Below, in pieces: positions 4,653 to 5,125 of a stretch of 5,125 nt of DNA (the first letter of the stretch is position 1; every line of letters begins with the position of its first letter). This stretch comes from Planctomycetaceae bacterium (lineage in GTDB: Bacteria > Planctomycetota > Planctomycetia > Pirellulales > Thermoguttaceae). The notes under the pieces were generated by a model, which saw only the letters and a list, made by a program, of their open reading frames with translations, was not told the DNA's origin and ran no database searches. The position numbers and the translations under genes were made by a program. The stretch spans positions 1 through 5,125 of the forward strand of contig JAIRLW010000214.1 of the NCBI GenBank assembly GCA_031259095.1. Reading direction: 5' to 3'.

Positions 4653-5125
4653 TTATTTGAATTTCTGTAAATTTATATCGATCTCCTTCATTATCTGTTC
4701 CGTTTCACACAACACGGCAATCATCTTCTGATAATGCCGAACATCATCAAAATCTAATGTTCTCTCTTTGCGGTCTTTCAGCCATTTTTGTGCAGGCTGA
4801 TAGCCGCCAATGTAAAATTCCCACGCCGATAACGGCACATTGTCAAAATATTGATTTTCATTGATAAAAACCTTGTTTTTACCGTATTGGGGCTTTTCTA
4901 TTTTGTTGGTACCGGCAACAGGAAAATTGGCAACGTTTTGTTGTATTTTCACCTTTTCCATCAAATGTAATTTCCGCAACTTTTCACCCAATCCCGCCAA
5001 ACGTTCAAAGTTGCCCGCATGGACAGGATAAGGAATACGCGGAAAATCTATTTTCAAAAATTCTTTGTAACGCTCACGATATAACGGCGAATGCAGAACC
5101 GCATAAATGTAATCAAAAATCCGTA
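4653..5125 (-). CDS. Type ISP-like restriction-modification enzyme, C-terminal part cut by the window edge
   Basis: The last 156 residues of a larger protein whose start lies to the right of the window. The frame is open to the edge; the TTG at 5057 is internal leucine, not a start, because family sequence continues upstream of it. Visible marks are FDYIYAVLHSPLYRERY (residues 3-19) running into LKIDFPRIPYP (23-33), then VFINENQYF, the motif IGGYQPAQKWLKDRK and a terminal helix with LCETEQIMKEID. This pattern is typical of the C-terminal target-recognition region of type ISP and related single-chain restriction-modification proteins, which carry helicase and/or N6-adenine methylase domains upstream. 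Those catalytic domains are not in view, so whether this is a full restriction enzyme, a lone methylase, or a component of a larger defence system cannot be decided. The protein ends with TAA at 4653-4655, 58 bp before the palindromic element. Confidence 0.8.
   Translation of the reverse strand, partial: RIFDYIYAVLHSPLYRERYKEFLKIDFPRIPYPVHAGNFERLAGLGEKLRKLHLMEKVKIQQNVANFPVAGTNKIEKPQYGKNKVFINENQYFDNVPLSAWEFYIGGYQPAQKWLKDRKERTLDFDDVRHYQKMIAVLCETEQIMKEIDINLQKFK

Overview
This is an AT-rich bacterial chromosomal or accessory segment. All four protein-coding genes between about 420 and the right edge lie on the minus strand; a transposase tail enters from the left on the plus strand. Gene content (MetX joined to MetW, a bacterial ComB-type phosphatase, an exported GDPD, a Tn5-type IS4 transposase and a type ISP-like restriction-modification protein) fits a Gram-negative-type bacterium. 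Planctomycetota or relatives are my tentative guess, but nothing in the window proves the taxon.

Layout: 1-261 is the C-terminal end of an IS4-family transposase. 262-416 is non-coding and full of nested hairpins, richer in G+C than its surroundings. 423-1313 encodes an exported glycerophosphodiester phosphodiesterase. 1314-1540 is intergenic, with a strong palindrome bracketed by two inverted copies of a 15-nt repeat. 1541-2314 encodes a ComB-family 2-phosphosulfolactate phosphatase. 2369-4162 encodes one 597-residue protein in which homoserine O-acyltransferase MetX is fused to MetW. 4163-4652 is a long AT-rich intergenic region holding a 9-nt tandem repeat, a third copy of the 15-nt repeat inside a terminator-like hairpin, a possible 24-codon gene with a good ribosome binding site, and a large palindromic element (4408-4594). 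4653 to the right edge is the C-terminal part of a type ISP-like restriction-modification enzyme whose start lies outside the window.

Function: metXW and comB are 54 bp apart on the same strand and are probably co-transcribed. The first activates homoserine for methionine synthesis; the second belongs to a family acting on sulfonated phospho-acids, so the pair may be a small sulfur-metabolism unit. The GDPD gene is separated from them by a repeat-rich gap and may be transcribed separately. The IS remnant on one side, the restriction-modification gene on the other, and several palindromic repeats between them suggest genomic rearrangement around an otherwise metabolic cluster.

The observations most worth following are the MetX-MetW fusion, the palindromic element at 4408-4594, the structured non-coding stretch at 262-416, and the short-repeat family GGGAACCTCTAAAAA. 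I do not see a complete new system in this window.
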